Source: Candidatus Kuenenbacteria bacterium (GTDB lineage Bacteria; Patescibacteriota; Patescibacteriia; UBA2196; GWA2-42-15). From it: 39,155 bases of DNA. Made by a program: the position numbers and the translations under genes. The stretch covers positions 1-39,155 of the forward strand of contig JAAZOM010000017.1 of NCBI GenBank assembly GCA_012797775.1, in the 5' to 3' direction. Shown in pieces: positions 30,975-38,624 of the stretch (position 1 is the first letter of the stretch; every line of letters starts with the position of its first letter). The notes under the pieces are model-generated. The model did no database searches. It saw only the letters and a program-made list of their open reading frames with translations, and was not told where the DNA came from.

Positions 30975-31170
30975 TCATATTAAAAATAGTCAGCCATTTT
31001 GGTCTGATTATCAGTGTTTTTGCCGGGCTATAGCAAAGCAGAAATTTGGGGAGCAAACCATCCATCGCTGGTTTAATAAATTAGTGGATAAAAACGAATA
31101 TTCACCCAGAGATAAGAGGTGCATAATTGCTCATCTGGAGAAGCTAAACAAAAGCGCTGAGGGCAACTAA
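30949..31170 (+). CDS. Small element-associated protein, 73 aa
   Basis: This gene encodes 73 aa, basic, with FWSDYQCFCRAIAKQKFGEQ and TIHRWFNKLVDKNEYSP followed by a helix ending in EKLNKSAEGN. It overlaps the end of the preceding ORF, typical of coupled small genes. No defined domain; a DNA-binding role is possible from its charge. Confidence 0.6.
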   Translation: MRSLERRFNHIKNSQPFWSDYQCFCRAIAKQKFGEQTIHRWFNKLVDKNEYSPRDKRCIIAHLEKLNKSAEGN

Positions 31171-31223
31171 AAACAAGTCCAAATAGGCTCTCTAGCGAGA
31201 GTAGATTACCAGTTGATACAAAT

Positions 31224-31544
31224 ATGACCATGAAGATAAATATTGATGAACTAGAGTTTAATTTTAAGTTTAAAAATGATGATAATATGCCTGCTACAAT
31301 GACCCTTGTTATTGGCCAGTTTGAGGTCAGAGGATTTAAGGTGGTCGCTACTCATTATGAAAGTAATAAAAATAAATTTAAACTCTATCCCCCATCTAAA
31401 AGCATGGGGAATGATAAGTGGTTCCATCTCTTCTTTACTCCAGATAAAAATGAATGGGGAAAAATAGAGCAGAGAGCTCTAGAGAAATTCAATGAGGGAA
31501 GGCTCGATAGCACAGAGGTAAGTGTAGATGATGTGCCATTATAG
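31224..31544 (+). CDS. SpoVG-like small protein
   Basis: This gene encodes 106 aa. Hydrophobic beta strands TMTLVIGQFEVRGFKVVATH, the loop YPPSKSMGNDKWFHLFFTPD and a final helix (WGKIEQRALEKFNEG) resemble SpoVG (strand, 'PSK', 'G.F.DI.HP', helix), a small nucleic-acid-binding protein often found in mobile elements. Similarity is by eye, so the call is tentative. The end is acidic. Confidence 0.45.
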   Translation: MTMKINIDELEFNFKFKNDDNMPATMTLVIGQFEVRGFKVVATHYESNKNKFKLYPPSKSMGNDKWFHLFFTPDKNEWGKIEQRALEKFNEGRLDSTEVSVDDVPL

Positions 31545-31625
31545 TTATATATAACTATATAGGACTATATAGTTATGGTCCTATAATGTGATATTAATAT
31601 ACTGTTATAAAAAACTATATAGTTA
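31543..31625. promoter_or_regulatory. AT-rich palindrome array (operator-like)
   Basis: Three related palindromes occur: AGTTATATATAACT (31543-31556), AACTATATAG-GA-CTATATAGTT (31553-31574) and AACTATATAGTT (31613-31624). They sit between the SpoVG-like gene and the 203-aa gene and would suit a dimeric repressor or an iteron-type site. Confidence 0.5.
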
Positions 31626-31685
31626 TTTCTATTTTTTAAATAATTTCAAAAGGATTAAAACTTTAATGATTTCGGCTACTATAAT

Positions 31686-32297
31686 ATGGCTAGAAGAATT
31701 GCAGAACAATCCCAAGCATTTAGTATATTCTGGCTAAAAAAATATGGATATTTAAACAAAGATTACAGTTTGCAATCAGGGGGGATTACATGGACACATA
31801 ACTTTAGCGGGGACAAAAACGGTATCAATTTTTACGTATATAGAGATGATTGGGGGACAGAGCACGAAGATGTCTATATTAAATTAAAGTATATTCATAC
31901 TGATTATTGGTCGGGGGAAAAAAATGACATTGAATTAAAGGTGCCCCTTGCAAAAACCCATTGTTATTTTGGCGGCGTTAGATATTGGTTTAAATGCCCA
32001 CTATATAAAAAAGGGATTTATTGTGGCCGTAGGGTTGGAGTGCTTTACGGGACGGGCAAATATTTTGGTTGCCGCTATTGTGCAAACATAGCTTATCAAG
32101 CCCAGTTCGAAGGGGGCAAGTACCGGGTGGGTTCGGTTTGCGAAACAGATGTAGAAAGGGCTTATAATAAGGTTAAAAGAATATTTTATAATGGCAAACC
32201 CACAAAGAGATATCTTCAATACTTAAAGGTGAGAAACAGGTCTAATGCGGGTTGGATTAAAATGGCTAATAAGTTTGATTATTTGGCGAAAAGGTGA
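31686..32297 (+). CDS. Zinc-ribbon-containing unknown protein, 203 aa, element-associated
   Basis: This gene encodes 203 aa. A central segment KTHCYFGGVRYWFKCPLYKK and CGRRVGVLYGTGKYFGCRYC has paired cysteines for a zinc site, followed by NIAYQAQ and a basic C-terminus. This pattern (HC.FGG.RYWF.CP...CGRRV..LY....YFGCR.C) is one I associate with unknown proteins next to recombinases in mobile elements. Function unknown; it ends just before a structured leader of the recombinase. Confidence 0.7.
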   Translation: MARRIAEQSQAFSIFWLKKYGYLNKDYSLQSGGITWTHNFSGDKNGINFYVYRDDWGTEHEDVYIKLKYIHTDYWSGEKNDIELKVPLAKTHCYFGGVRYWFKCPLYKKGIYCGRRVGVLYGTGKYFGCRYCANIAYQAQFEGGKYRVGSVCETDVERAYNKVKRIFYNGKPTKRYLQYLKVRNRSNAGWIKMANKFDYLAKR

Positions 32298-32309
32298 TAG
32301 AATAAAAAT

Positions 32310-32430
32310 GTTGACCCACTATTAATAAATACCAGAGGTTTTATTATTTTCGCCCCCCGAAATGGGCGGTCTGCCGACGAAAATTACCTTTGGTAATTAT
32401 AGTTGGGTCAACCAGACCGCCCTTTTTGTT
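32310..32430 (+). promoter_or_regulatory. Pseudoknot/terminator leader of the recombinase
   Basis: GTTGACCCACTAT (32310-32322) can pair with ATAGTTGGGTCAAC (32399-32412, one bulge). Inside its loop GGGCGGTCTG (32364-32373) can pair with CAGACCGCCC (32413-32422), which directly follows and ends in TTTTTG. This makes an H-type pseudoknot or, without the first helix, a strong intrinsic terminator 20 nt before the recombinase ATG. A local CGCCC/GGGCG hairpin competes. Control of recombinase expression by attenuation is plausible. Confidence 0.6.
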
Positions 32431-32448
32431 TATTAAAATTAAAATTAT

Positions 32449-34131
32449 ATGAATGATGCAGAAAGAAAGAACATTAAATATTTCCTTTATGCACGCAAGT
32501 CTTCTGAGAGTGAGGATAGGCAAATCCAGTCAATTGATGACCAGGTTGAGAGAATGAAAAGAATTGCTAGCGATTATCGCTTAACTATTATAAAAACTTA
32601 TACTGAGGCCAAATCAGCAAAACAGCCAAAAAATAGGCCGATATTCAAGGAGATGATGGAGAGGATAGAGGCCGGTGACGCCAATGGTATATTATGCTGG
32701 AATATCAACAGATTAAGCAGAAATCCCATTGACAGTGCCGAAGTCGGGTGGTTACTGCAAAATGGAATTATAAAATCTATACAAACAATTGATAAAGAAT
32801 TTTTGCCAGAAGATAATGTTTTGCTTTTTAATATTGAAACTGGCAATGCCAATCAATATATTATTGATTTACGCAAAACTACGATGAGAGGAAGACAAAG
32901 GAAGCTAGAAAGAGGGTGGCTCCCAAACTTCGCTCCACTGGGTTATATAAATGATAGAAATGAAATGGGAGAAAAAATAATTATTAAGGATATAGATAGG
33001 TTTGATATGATAAGAAGAATGTGGGAAATGTTGCTTAGTGGTAATTATACTCCACCAAAAATTTTAAAAATTTCAAATGAAAAATGGGGTCTAAAAACAA
33101 AAAGAGGGAGAAAAATTGGGGGCAAGCCATTATCGAGAAGTGGAATATATAGAATTTTCACTAACCCTTTTTATGCTGGGTTACTCAGTTATGGTGGGCG
33201 GGAGTATGAAGGCAAACACGAACCCATGGTAACCTTAGAAGAGTTTGATAGAGCGCAGGTGATAATGGGGAGGAAGGGAAAACCCAGACCCAAAAAACTA
33301 GATTTTGCTTATACTGGTTATATTCGTTGTGGTGAGTGTGGCTGTTTAATAACAGCTACTGAAAAATTTAAACATATAAAATGCACTGGTGAGGTAAAAA
33401 GATACGTTTATTATTTTTGTACTCGCAAGAAAAAAGACTTTAATTGTTCACAAAGAAAAAATATACGGGAAGAAGACCTAGAACAGCAAATAGATGAAGA
33501 ACTAGGAAAGTACACCATACTTCCAGAGTTCAGAGACTGGGCGTTAGAATATTTGAGCAAGCATAACAGCAAAGAGATTGATGAGAGGCGGAAGATTTAC
33601 GAGAACCAGCACAAAACACTAACGTCAACACAGAATGAGCTTGATGAACTTACAAAAATGAGATATAAAAAGTTAATTGATGACGAAACTTATTTAAAAG
33701 AGAAGGGTGATTTACAAAACAAAATTACTAGAATAAAGAATGATTTAAGAGAAACGGAAACTCGCACTGAACGATGGTTAGAACTAACAGAAAAAACTTT
33801 TGAGTTTGTAACATATGCTAGAGCGGCTTTTTCGGTTGGCAACTTACAGGCAAAAAAAGAGATATTGCGAGCCATAGGTCAGAACCCAACACTTAAAAAT
33901 GGGATATTGGAAATTAGCCCAAATAAATGGCTAAAGACAATTAGTGAAAATTATCCTAAATTAGAAAAAGAATATAAAAGGTTGGAACCAGAGAAAGGCC
34001 TTGTAAATACAACTAAAAAAGAGGCTTTCGCCTCTCTTCGTTCACATTGGTTGCGGGGGTGGGATTTGAACCCACGACCTCGAGGTTATGGGCCTCGCGA
34101 GCTGCCAGGCTGCTCTACCCCGCGTTATTGA
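32449..34131 (+). CDS. Large serine recombinase
   Basis: This gene encodes 560 aa. The resolvase domain starts FLYARKSSESEDRQIQSIDD with the catalytic serine in RKSSE, then NINRLSRNPIDSAEVGWLL; the Recombinase domain follows (FAPLGYINDRNEMG, SRSGIYRIFTNPFYAG), then a zinc ribbon (CGECGCLIT and a distant C...C pair) and a coiled-coil region. This is the element's integration/excision enzyme. The last ~28 codons (from SHWLRGWDLNPRPRGYGPR) are the antisense of the tRNA-fMet gene and are preceded by the tRNA's terminator, so they probably come from the chromosome at the insertion point and are not needed for activity. The ORF stops inside the repeat at 34113-34133. Confidence 0.93.
   Translation: MNDAERKNIKYFLYARKSSESEDRQIQSIDDQVERMKRIASDYRLTIIKTYTEAKSAKQPKNRPIFKEMMERIEAGDANGILCWNINRLSRNPIDSAEVGWLLQNGIIKSIQTIDKEFLPEDNVLLFNIETGNANQYIIDLRKTTMRGRQRKLERGWLPNFAPLGYINDRNEMGEKIIIKDIDRFDMIRRMWEMLLSGNYTPPKILKISNEKWGLKTKRGRKIGGKPLSRSGIYRIFTNPFYAGLLSYGGREYEGKHEPMVTLEEFDRAQVIMGRKGKPRPKKLDFAYTGYIRCGECGCLITATEKFKHIKCTGEVKRYVYYFCTRKKKDFNCSQRKNIREEDLEQQIDEELGKYTILPEFRDWALEYLSKHNSKEIDERRKIYENQHKTLTSTQNELDELTKMRYKKLIDDETYLKEKGDLQNKITRIKNDLRETETRTERWLELTEKTFEFVTYARAAFSVGNLQAKKEILRAIGQNPTLKNGILEISPNKWLKTISENYPKLEKEYKRLEPEKGLVNTTKKEAFASLRSHWLRGWDLNPRPRGYGPRELPGCSTPRY
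34014..34035 (-). terminator. Terminator of the tRNA operon
   Basis: AGAGGC-GAAA-GCCTCT followed by a T-run on the minus strand (34035-34014), directly after tRNA-fMet. It lies inside the recombinase reading frame. Confidence 0.85.
34048..34124 (-). tRNA. Initiator tRNA-fMet (CAT)
   Basis: A 77-nt cloverleaf CGCGGGGTAGAGCAG...CCCCCGCAACCA with anticodon CAT and encoded CCA. The unpaired first C against A72 is the initiator mark. It is overlapped on the plus strand by the end of the recombinase ORF and on its own strand by the end of the GIY-YIG ORF. Confidence 0.96.
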
Positions 34132-34363
34132 TTATCTTTTTAAATGCATCACCACCCTTCATCTTTTTTAAAACCTTTTCTCTTTTTATCGACTCCGTTT
34201 TACTCTCAAAATTTTCTTGATAAACAAGTTTCCAATTTTTATATTTGCTAGTCCATCTTGATCTTCCAGTATTATGTTGTATTAGCCGTCTTGCAATATC
34301 ATTAGTTGAGCCAATATAATATTTGCCCTCATCACATTGTATCACATAAACAACATGCGACAT
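34115..34363 (-). CDS. Small GIY-YIG endonuclease between tRNA copies
   Basis: This gene encodes 82 aa. VVYVIQCDEGKYYIGSTNDI shows the GIY-YIG core, followed by ARRLIQHNTGRSRWTSKYKN (catalytic Arg, then the conserved SKYKNW) and a SIKREKVLKKM helix. Its final codons and TAG stop lie within the first 10 nt of tRNA-fMet (GCGGGGTAG), so the tRNA provides its stop. A partial copy of the tRNA 5' half stands just upstream of its start. It therefore looks like a mobile GIY-YIG unit inserted in the tRNA gene that restored the tRNA behind it. It is co-transcribed with the tRNAs. Confidence 0.9.
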   Translation of the reverse strand: MSHVVYVIQCDEGKYYIGSTNDIARRLIQHNTGRSRWTSKYKNWKLVYQENFESKTESIKREKVLKKMKGGDAFKKIINNAG

Positions 34364-34373
34364 ATGTTATTTT

Positions 34374-34414
34374 GTTATAGGCCTCGTCCCGCGGCCGCGG
34401 GACTCTACCCCGCG
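34374..34414 (-). pseudogene. 5' half-copy of tRNA-fMet with a palindrome in place of the D-arm
   Basis: On the minus strand CGCGGGGTAGAG matches tRNA-fMet (with 9 identical upstream bases), the D-arm is replaced around a perfect 18-nt palindrome (34386-34403, GTCCCGCGGCCGCGGGAC), and CGAGGCCTATAAC matches the anticodon arm with one change. The copy ends in the anticodon loop, where the GIY-YIG leader begins. The 21-bp direct repeat (34113-34133 and 34403-34423) spans the join. Confidence 0.7.
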
Positions 34415-34494
34415 TTATTGATTTAGATAATTAAAAAAGGTTTTCCAACCTTCTTTGCTATTATACAGGAATTTTTATTATCTAGCAAATATTC

Positions 34495-34579
34495 TGGTGC
34501 CGAAGGAGAGAATCGAACTCTCATGGATTTCTCCACACGATTTTGAGTCGTGCGCGTCTACCAATTCCGCCACTTCGGC
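34495..34579 (-). tRNA. tRNA-Leu (CAA)
   Basis: An 85-nt class II tRNA, GCCGAAGTGGCGG...CCTTCGGCACCA, with a long variable arm and anticodon CAA; CCA is encoded. First gene of the minus-strand tRNA operon. Confidence 0.95.
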
Positions 34580-34597
34580 ATTTCTTCAATTATTTTT

Positions 34598-34626
34598 ATT
34601 CTAATGAAAGAGTTGAATATTGTCAA
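34598..34626 (-). promoter_or_regulatory. Promoter of the tRNA operon
   Basis: TTGACA (34626-34621), 17 nt, TAGAAT (34603-34598) on the minus strand, just upstream of tRNA-Leu. Confidence 0.8.
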
Positions 34627-34657
34627 CACTTCCCAATCTTTCAAAAACATATTATTC

Positions 34658-34666
34658 TGATATAAT
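34658..34666 (+). promoter_or_regulatory. Extended -10 of the parAB promoter
   Basis: TGATATAAT (extended -10) about 32 bp before the parA ATG; the -35 is weak (CTTTCA at 17 nt). Confidence 0.5.
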
Positions 34667-34697
34667 TAAATCAAGCGATTTACCGCTTATCTATTTT

Positions 34698-35462
34698 ATG
34701 GCACGCGTTATCTCTATTGTTAATCAAAAAGGCGGGGTAGGCAAAACTACCACCTCGGTCAATCTGGCCGCTTATCTTGCCCATCTGGGCAAGTTAGTTT
34801 TATTAGTGGACCTTGACCCGCAGGGCAATGCCTCATCAGGTCTGGGTATTGATTTTAAAAATATCAATAATGGTCTTTATGAAGTATTGGTTGGCCCCTA
34901 CAGTATCGCTGATATTATTCACCCCACTACCCACGAGAATCTACACCTTGCTCCGGCCAATCAAAATCTCGCCGCTGCTAATATTGAGCTCGTCTCCCAT
35001 GACGACAGAGAATTCAAACTTCACAGCAACATAAAAGATATTCGTTCACGTTATGATTATATTATTATTGACTCGCCGCCCTCACTTGGCATTCTGACCA
35101 TCAATGGTCTCGTGGCCGCTGATGAAATCCTTATTCCAGTACAGTGTGAATATTACGCTCTAGAAGGTTTGAGTCAGCTTTTGAATACCATTAATCTGGT
35201 CAAAGAAAACATCAAACCGGAATTAAAAATTCTTGGGGCTATCATGACCATGTATGATGATAAACACAAGCTAACTCAGGAAATTTTTGATGAGCTTTAT
35301 CGCTATTTCCCCAACCGTATTTTTAGGACCGTTATCCCGAGAAATATCCGCCTAGCCGAAGCTCCATCTTTTGGGCGCTCTATTCTCCATTACGACCGTA
35401 AATCTACCGGCGCCAAAGCTTATGAGAAATTAGCCAAAGAAATAATAATGTTAGAAAATTAA
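34698..35462 (+). CDS. parA: Chromosome partitioning ATPase ParA
   Basis: This gene encodes 254 aa from the ATG at 34698 (frame opens at 34620, but ISIVNQKGGVGKTTTSVNLA must be N-terminal). The deviant Walker A KGGVGKTTT, LLVDLDPQGN (Walker A') and IIIDSPPSLG (Walker B) are complete. It is a Soj-type ParA that segregates the origin with ParB and parS. parB starts 4 bp after its stop. Confidence 0.97.
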   Translation: MARVISIVNQKGGVGKTTTSVNLAAYLAHLGKLVLLVDLDPQGNASSGLGIDFKNINNGLYEVLVGPYSIADIIHPTTHENLHLAPANQNLAAANIELVSHDDREFKLHSNIKDIRSRYDYIIIDSPPSLGILTINGLVAADEILIPVQCEYYALEGLSQLLNTINLVKENIKPELKILGAIMTMYDDKHKLTQEIFDELYRYFPNRIFRTVIPRNIRLAEAPSFGRSILHYDRKSTGAKAYEKLAKEIIMLEN

Positions 35463-35466
35463 AAAT

Positions 35467-36408
35467 ATGTCTTTTCCAGATCAAAATCCTTTTACCAACA
35501 ATAATTCTTCCCGTCCGCTTGGCCGCGGTCTGTCTTCCCTTATCCCCAAAAAGGATCATTCCTTGGGCGATAATTCCAGCCGTCGTGGCCCTGTCAGCCC
35601 AGCTAGCTACTTCCCCAAATCAAATTCCGGTGTCTCCAATCAAATCATCCACGTTCCTCCATCTCTGATCCAGATAAACCCTTATCAGCCCCGTAAGGAA
35701 TTTTTGCCGCACGCTTTGGAAAGCCTCAAAAATTCTATTCGCGAACACGGCATTATTCAGCCGCTCGTTGTCACCCAGACTATGGGTGGCAAATATGAAT
35801 TAGTAGCTGGCGAAAGGCGCCTCCGTGCCGCCAAGGAATTAAATCTAAAAACCGTACCAGCCATTGTGCGCACGGCCAAGGATTTGGAAAAATTGGAGTT
35901 GTCTTTGATTGAAAATATCCAGCGCGAAGATTTAAACCCCATTGAAAAAGCAGAAGCCTACAAGCAACTGATTGATGATTTCAATCTCACCCAAGAGGAA
36001 GCAGCCAAGAGGTTGGGTATCGCTAGGAGTACCCTTAATAATAGTTTGCGCTTATTGAATCTGCCGGTTGATATCCAGACCGCCCTATCCTCTGGCAAAA
36101 TCTCTGAAAGCCAGGCCAAGTTGATACTTGGCGTTGGTGAGGAGGAACAAAAGAAAATATTCCATCGGGCAAAAGAGGGCAACCTGACAGTAAAAGAAGT
36201 GGAAAGAGAGGTAAAAAAAGTAAAGGTTAAATCTTATTTGCGTTCAACAAAAAAAGATTCCCAGCTTGTTTACTGGGAAAATAAATTATCGAGTGCCCTT
36301 GGCACCAAGGTCTCTATCCACATGCGGGGCCAAAGCGGGGGAGCTATAGAAATAGAGTTTTACTCCGAGGAAGAGCTCCAAAATATAATTGAGAATATTA
36401 CTTCTTAG
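35467..36408 (+). CDS. parB: Chromosome partitioning protein ParB
   Basis: This gene encodes 313 aa. It begins with the ParA-interacting RPLGRGLSSLIP motif, then the CTPase/ParB domain (IQINPYQPRKEF, SIREHGIIQPLVV, LVAGERRLRAAK with the GERR motif, LIENIQREDLNPIEKA), the helix-turn-helix (NLTQEEAAKRLGIARSTLNN) and a C-terminal dimerisation part. It loads at parS sites; no parS was recognised in the window. It overlaps the convergent rel gene by 4 bp. Confidence 0.97.
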   Translation: MSFPDQNPFTNNNSSRPLGRGLSSLIPKKDHSLGDNSSRRGPVSPASYFPKSNSGVSNQIIHVPPSLIQINPYQPRKEFLPHALESLKNSIREHGIIQPLVVTQTMGGKYELVAGERRLRAAKELNLKTVPAIVRTAKDLEKLELSLIENIQREDLNPIEKAEAYKQLIDDFNLTQEEAAKRLGIARSTLNNSLRLLNLPVDIQTALSSGKISESQAKLILGVGEEEQKKIFHRAKEGNLTVKEVEREVKKVKVKSYLRSTKKDSQLVYWENKLSSALGTKVSIHMRGQSGGAIEIEFYSEEELQNIIENITS

Positions 36409-37877
36409 TTGCCAAAAAATTTGAAAATAGCCGACAAGCCCTCACCTTTTTTCAGGGCTTGTTTTATTTTTTCTTTTGCTAGATTGGTCTGCGCCTCGTT
36501 TAGCCACTCTTCAGCTGGTTTGACCCTTTTTTTATCTACCGTGATTTCTACCATATCTCCGCTTTTGAGGGGCGTAATCAAGGTTTCCATTTTTCCATTT
36601 ATCTTGGCCGCCGTAGCATGATCACCGATATAAGTATGGATATGATAAGCAAAATCAATCGGTATGGCCCCCTCTGGCAGATCGATCACATCACCCTTGG
36701 GTGTAAAAACAAAAATTCGACTTTTGAAAAAATCAATTTTTAGTTTATCTAGATATTCTTCTGGTTTGTGTGTTTCTTCCCCTGGTTTTAAAAGGCTTTT
36801 TATCCACTTCAATTTTTCTGGATCAACTGGGATTTTTGTTCTACGGCCGGATTTTTCTTTAAATGTCCAGTGCGCGGCTATACCCCACTCAGCCTCCGCC
36901 TCCATATCTTTGGTGCGGATTTGGAACTCCACGATTTTATTATCATAATAAACAGTCGTATGCAGTGAGCGGTAACCATTTGGTTTTGGCTGAGCAATGT
37001 AGTCTTTAACTCTCCCCGTCATCGGTTTGCAGATAGAATGAATAATCCCGAGTGCCCGGTAGCACTCATCAGTCGTATTGACGATAATCCTGACCGCCAC
37101 CAGATCATATATGCGATCTATGTCCATGTCCTTGCGCAGGAGCTTTTGATAAAGCGAATAATAACGTTTGGCCCGGCCATAAATATTAAATTCCTCCAAG
37201 CCCGACTCTCTTAGTTCGGATTTAAATTTTTTGATTATTGTTTCAGCGTCTCTTTGTCTCTCCGCATATTGTCTTTTTGAGACAGCTATCACCCACTTGT
37301 ATTCTTCGGGATAAACATAAGGGAAAGCCAAATCCTCCATCTCATTTTGCAATTCATTCATGCCCAGTCGATTGGCTATTGGCGCGTATATTTCCAATGT
37401 TTCTTTGGCTATTCTCTGTTGTTTTACCGGCCGAAGAGAGTAAAGGGTTTTAAGATTGTGGATTCTATCCGCAAATTTTATAAATACCACTCTGACATCC
37501 TCGGCCATAGCCACAAACATCTTGCGCAGATTCTCAGCATACCTTTCCAGGCCGCGATATTTAATAGTCCCGAGCTTGGTAATCCCCGCCACCAGATCCG
37601 CCACCTCAGAGCCAAAGTCTTTTTTTATTTCTTCCAAAGTATGACTAGTTTCTTCTGGCACATCATGAAGCAACCCAGCAATTATTGTTGGCATGTCAAT
37701 GTCCATTTCTGCCAGCTTGTAAGCTGTTTCCAGTGGGTGTTGGATATAGTCTTCTCCGCTGGCTCTTTTTTGACCGGCATGTGCTTTCTCCGCCACCTCA
37801 TAAGCCAACTGTATCATAGTCAGATCAATATCAGGGTGTTTTGATTTTATGACTTCCAATATTCTCTCAATAGTCAT
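36405..37877 (-). CDS. relA/spoT: Bifunctional (p)ppGpp synthetase/hydrolase, short RelA/SpoT type
   Basis: This gene encodes 490 aa. The HD hydrolase domain has HPLETAYKLAEM and GLLHDVPEETSHTLEEI (HD motif kept, EE where ED is usual); the synthetase domain has YGRAKRYYSLYQKLLRK, YDLVAVRIIVNTTDECYRAL and PKPNGYRSLHTTVY; a TGS domain follows (FVFTPKGDVIDLPEGAIPID). The usual C-terminal helical, zinc-finger and ACT domains are missing, so the protein is about 200-250 aa shorter than typical Rel. It controls the stringent response and probably has both activities. Confidence 0.95.
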   Translation of the reverse strand: MTIERILEVIKSKHPDIDLTMIQLAYEVAEKAHAGQKRASGEDYIQHPLETAYKLAEMDIDMPTIIAGLLHDVPEETSHTLEEIKKDFGSEVADLVAGITKLGTIKYRGLERYAENLRKMFVAMAEDVRVVFIKFADRIHNLKTLYSLRPVKQQRIAKETLEIYAPIANRLGMNELQNEMEDLAFPYVYPEEYKWVIAVSKRQYAERQRDAETIIKKFKSELRESGLEEFNIYGRAKRYYSLYQKLLRKDMDIDRIYDLVAVRIIVNTTDECYRALGIIHSICKPMTGRVKDYIAQPKPNGYRSLHTTVYYDNKIVEFQIRTKDMEAEAEWGIAAHWTFKEKSGRRTKIPVDPEKLKWIKSLLKPGEETHKPEEYLDKLKIDFFKSRIFVFTPKGDVIDLPEGAIPIDFAYHIHTYIGDHATAAKINGKMETLITPLKSGDMVEITVDKKRVKPAEEWLNEAQTNLAKEKIKQALKKGEGLSAIFKFFGN

Positions 37878-37993
37878 AGCTTAGAGCTAAAATTAAAAAT
37901 AAATGATTTTCTAGGTGGTTGACAGAACCATATAAATATTAAAATCCACCTTTGGCACCAAGCAGTCTTTTTGGGCGCCCAGTCTAAAATAAA

Positions 37994-38527
37994 TTAGTAT
38001 AATTCCTTGTTCTCCAAATGTATCAGGGCTGTTATTATCGCTTGGGCAGTTAGGCTCTTTCTGTCCCAGCGTCCCTTTGTCAAAATCCCGATCATCCCTT
38101 CCTCGTTGCCCACCTTGGACTTTTCCGTTAGCCCCATAATTTTTGCCGCCTGGCTGATTTCCGCTTCGCCATTTATAGCCATGCTGGTTATTTTTTTTGG
38201 GTATTCAAACATTGCTGAAGTGCCCAAATGAAACTCTTTGCCATCATAAATAGCACAGACAGTCAGATCCATATAGCCAGTTTTCGTTTCCGGGATAGGG
38301 ATGAGTCCAGATTCTAAACCAAAACTATATTCGCAGTCAACAAAAGCATTTTGGGCTCTATTTTTGGCGCCAGCGATGGTTTCCTCGAGTCCGATTGGTT
38401 GCTCTTTTACTCGTGAATCAGCGGCCATGCCCTCTACTTGTGAACTTTCAAACAGAGCATAGTTTTTTATTGTGTCTTCGACCGCTTTCACCTTTGCTGG
38501 ATTTTTTGAACCGACTTTTATCTTCAT
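37994..38527 (-). CDS. Inosine/xanthosine triphosphatase (YjjX/DUF84-like)
   Basis: This gene encodes 177 aa. The start MKIKVGSKNPAKVKAVEDTI, EQPIGLEETIAGAKNRAQNA and DCEYSFGLESGL match the DUF84/YjjX family of non-canonical NTPases that remove ITP and XTP. Full length; catalytic acidic residues appear to be present. No SD. Its function in CPR is inferred from the family. Confidence 0.88.
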   Translation of the reverse strand: MKIKVGSKNPAKVKAVEDTIKNYALFESSQVEGMAADSRVKEQPIGLEETIAGAKNRAQNAFVDCEYSFGLESGLIPIPETKTGYMDLTVCAIYDGKEFHLGTSAMFEYPKKITSMAINGEAEISQAAKIMGLTEKSKVGNEEGMIGILTKGRWDRKSLTAQAIITALIHLENKELY

Positions 38528-38590
38528 ATATCTTTATCTTACGATTTTTTGGGTCAAAAGGCAATTCATATTGATTTTTGCCTACAAGGG

Positions 38591-38618
38591 TTGACAAAAA
38601 TTAATTTTGTGTTAATAT
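38591..38618 (+). promoter_or_regulatory. Promoter of a candidate ncRNA
   Basis: TTGACA (38591-38596), a 16-nt spacer and TAATAT (38613-38618) on the plus strand, with no ORF of convincing quality downstream. Confidence 0.65.
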
Positions 38619-38624
38619 ACAATC

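Noticed and set aside
34113-34423. The 21-bp repeat as attL/attR of the serine recombinase
   Set aside because: The repeats enclose only the GIY-YIG unit and leave the recombinase outside, so they fit a tRNA-targeting insertion better.
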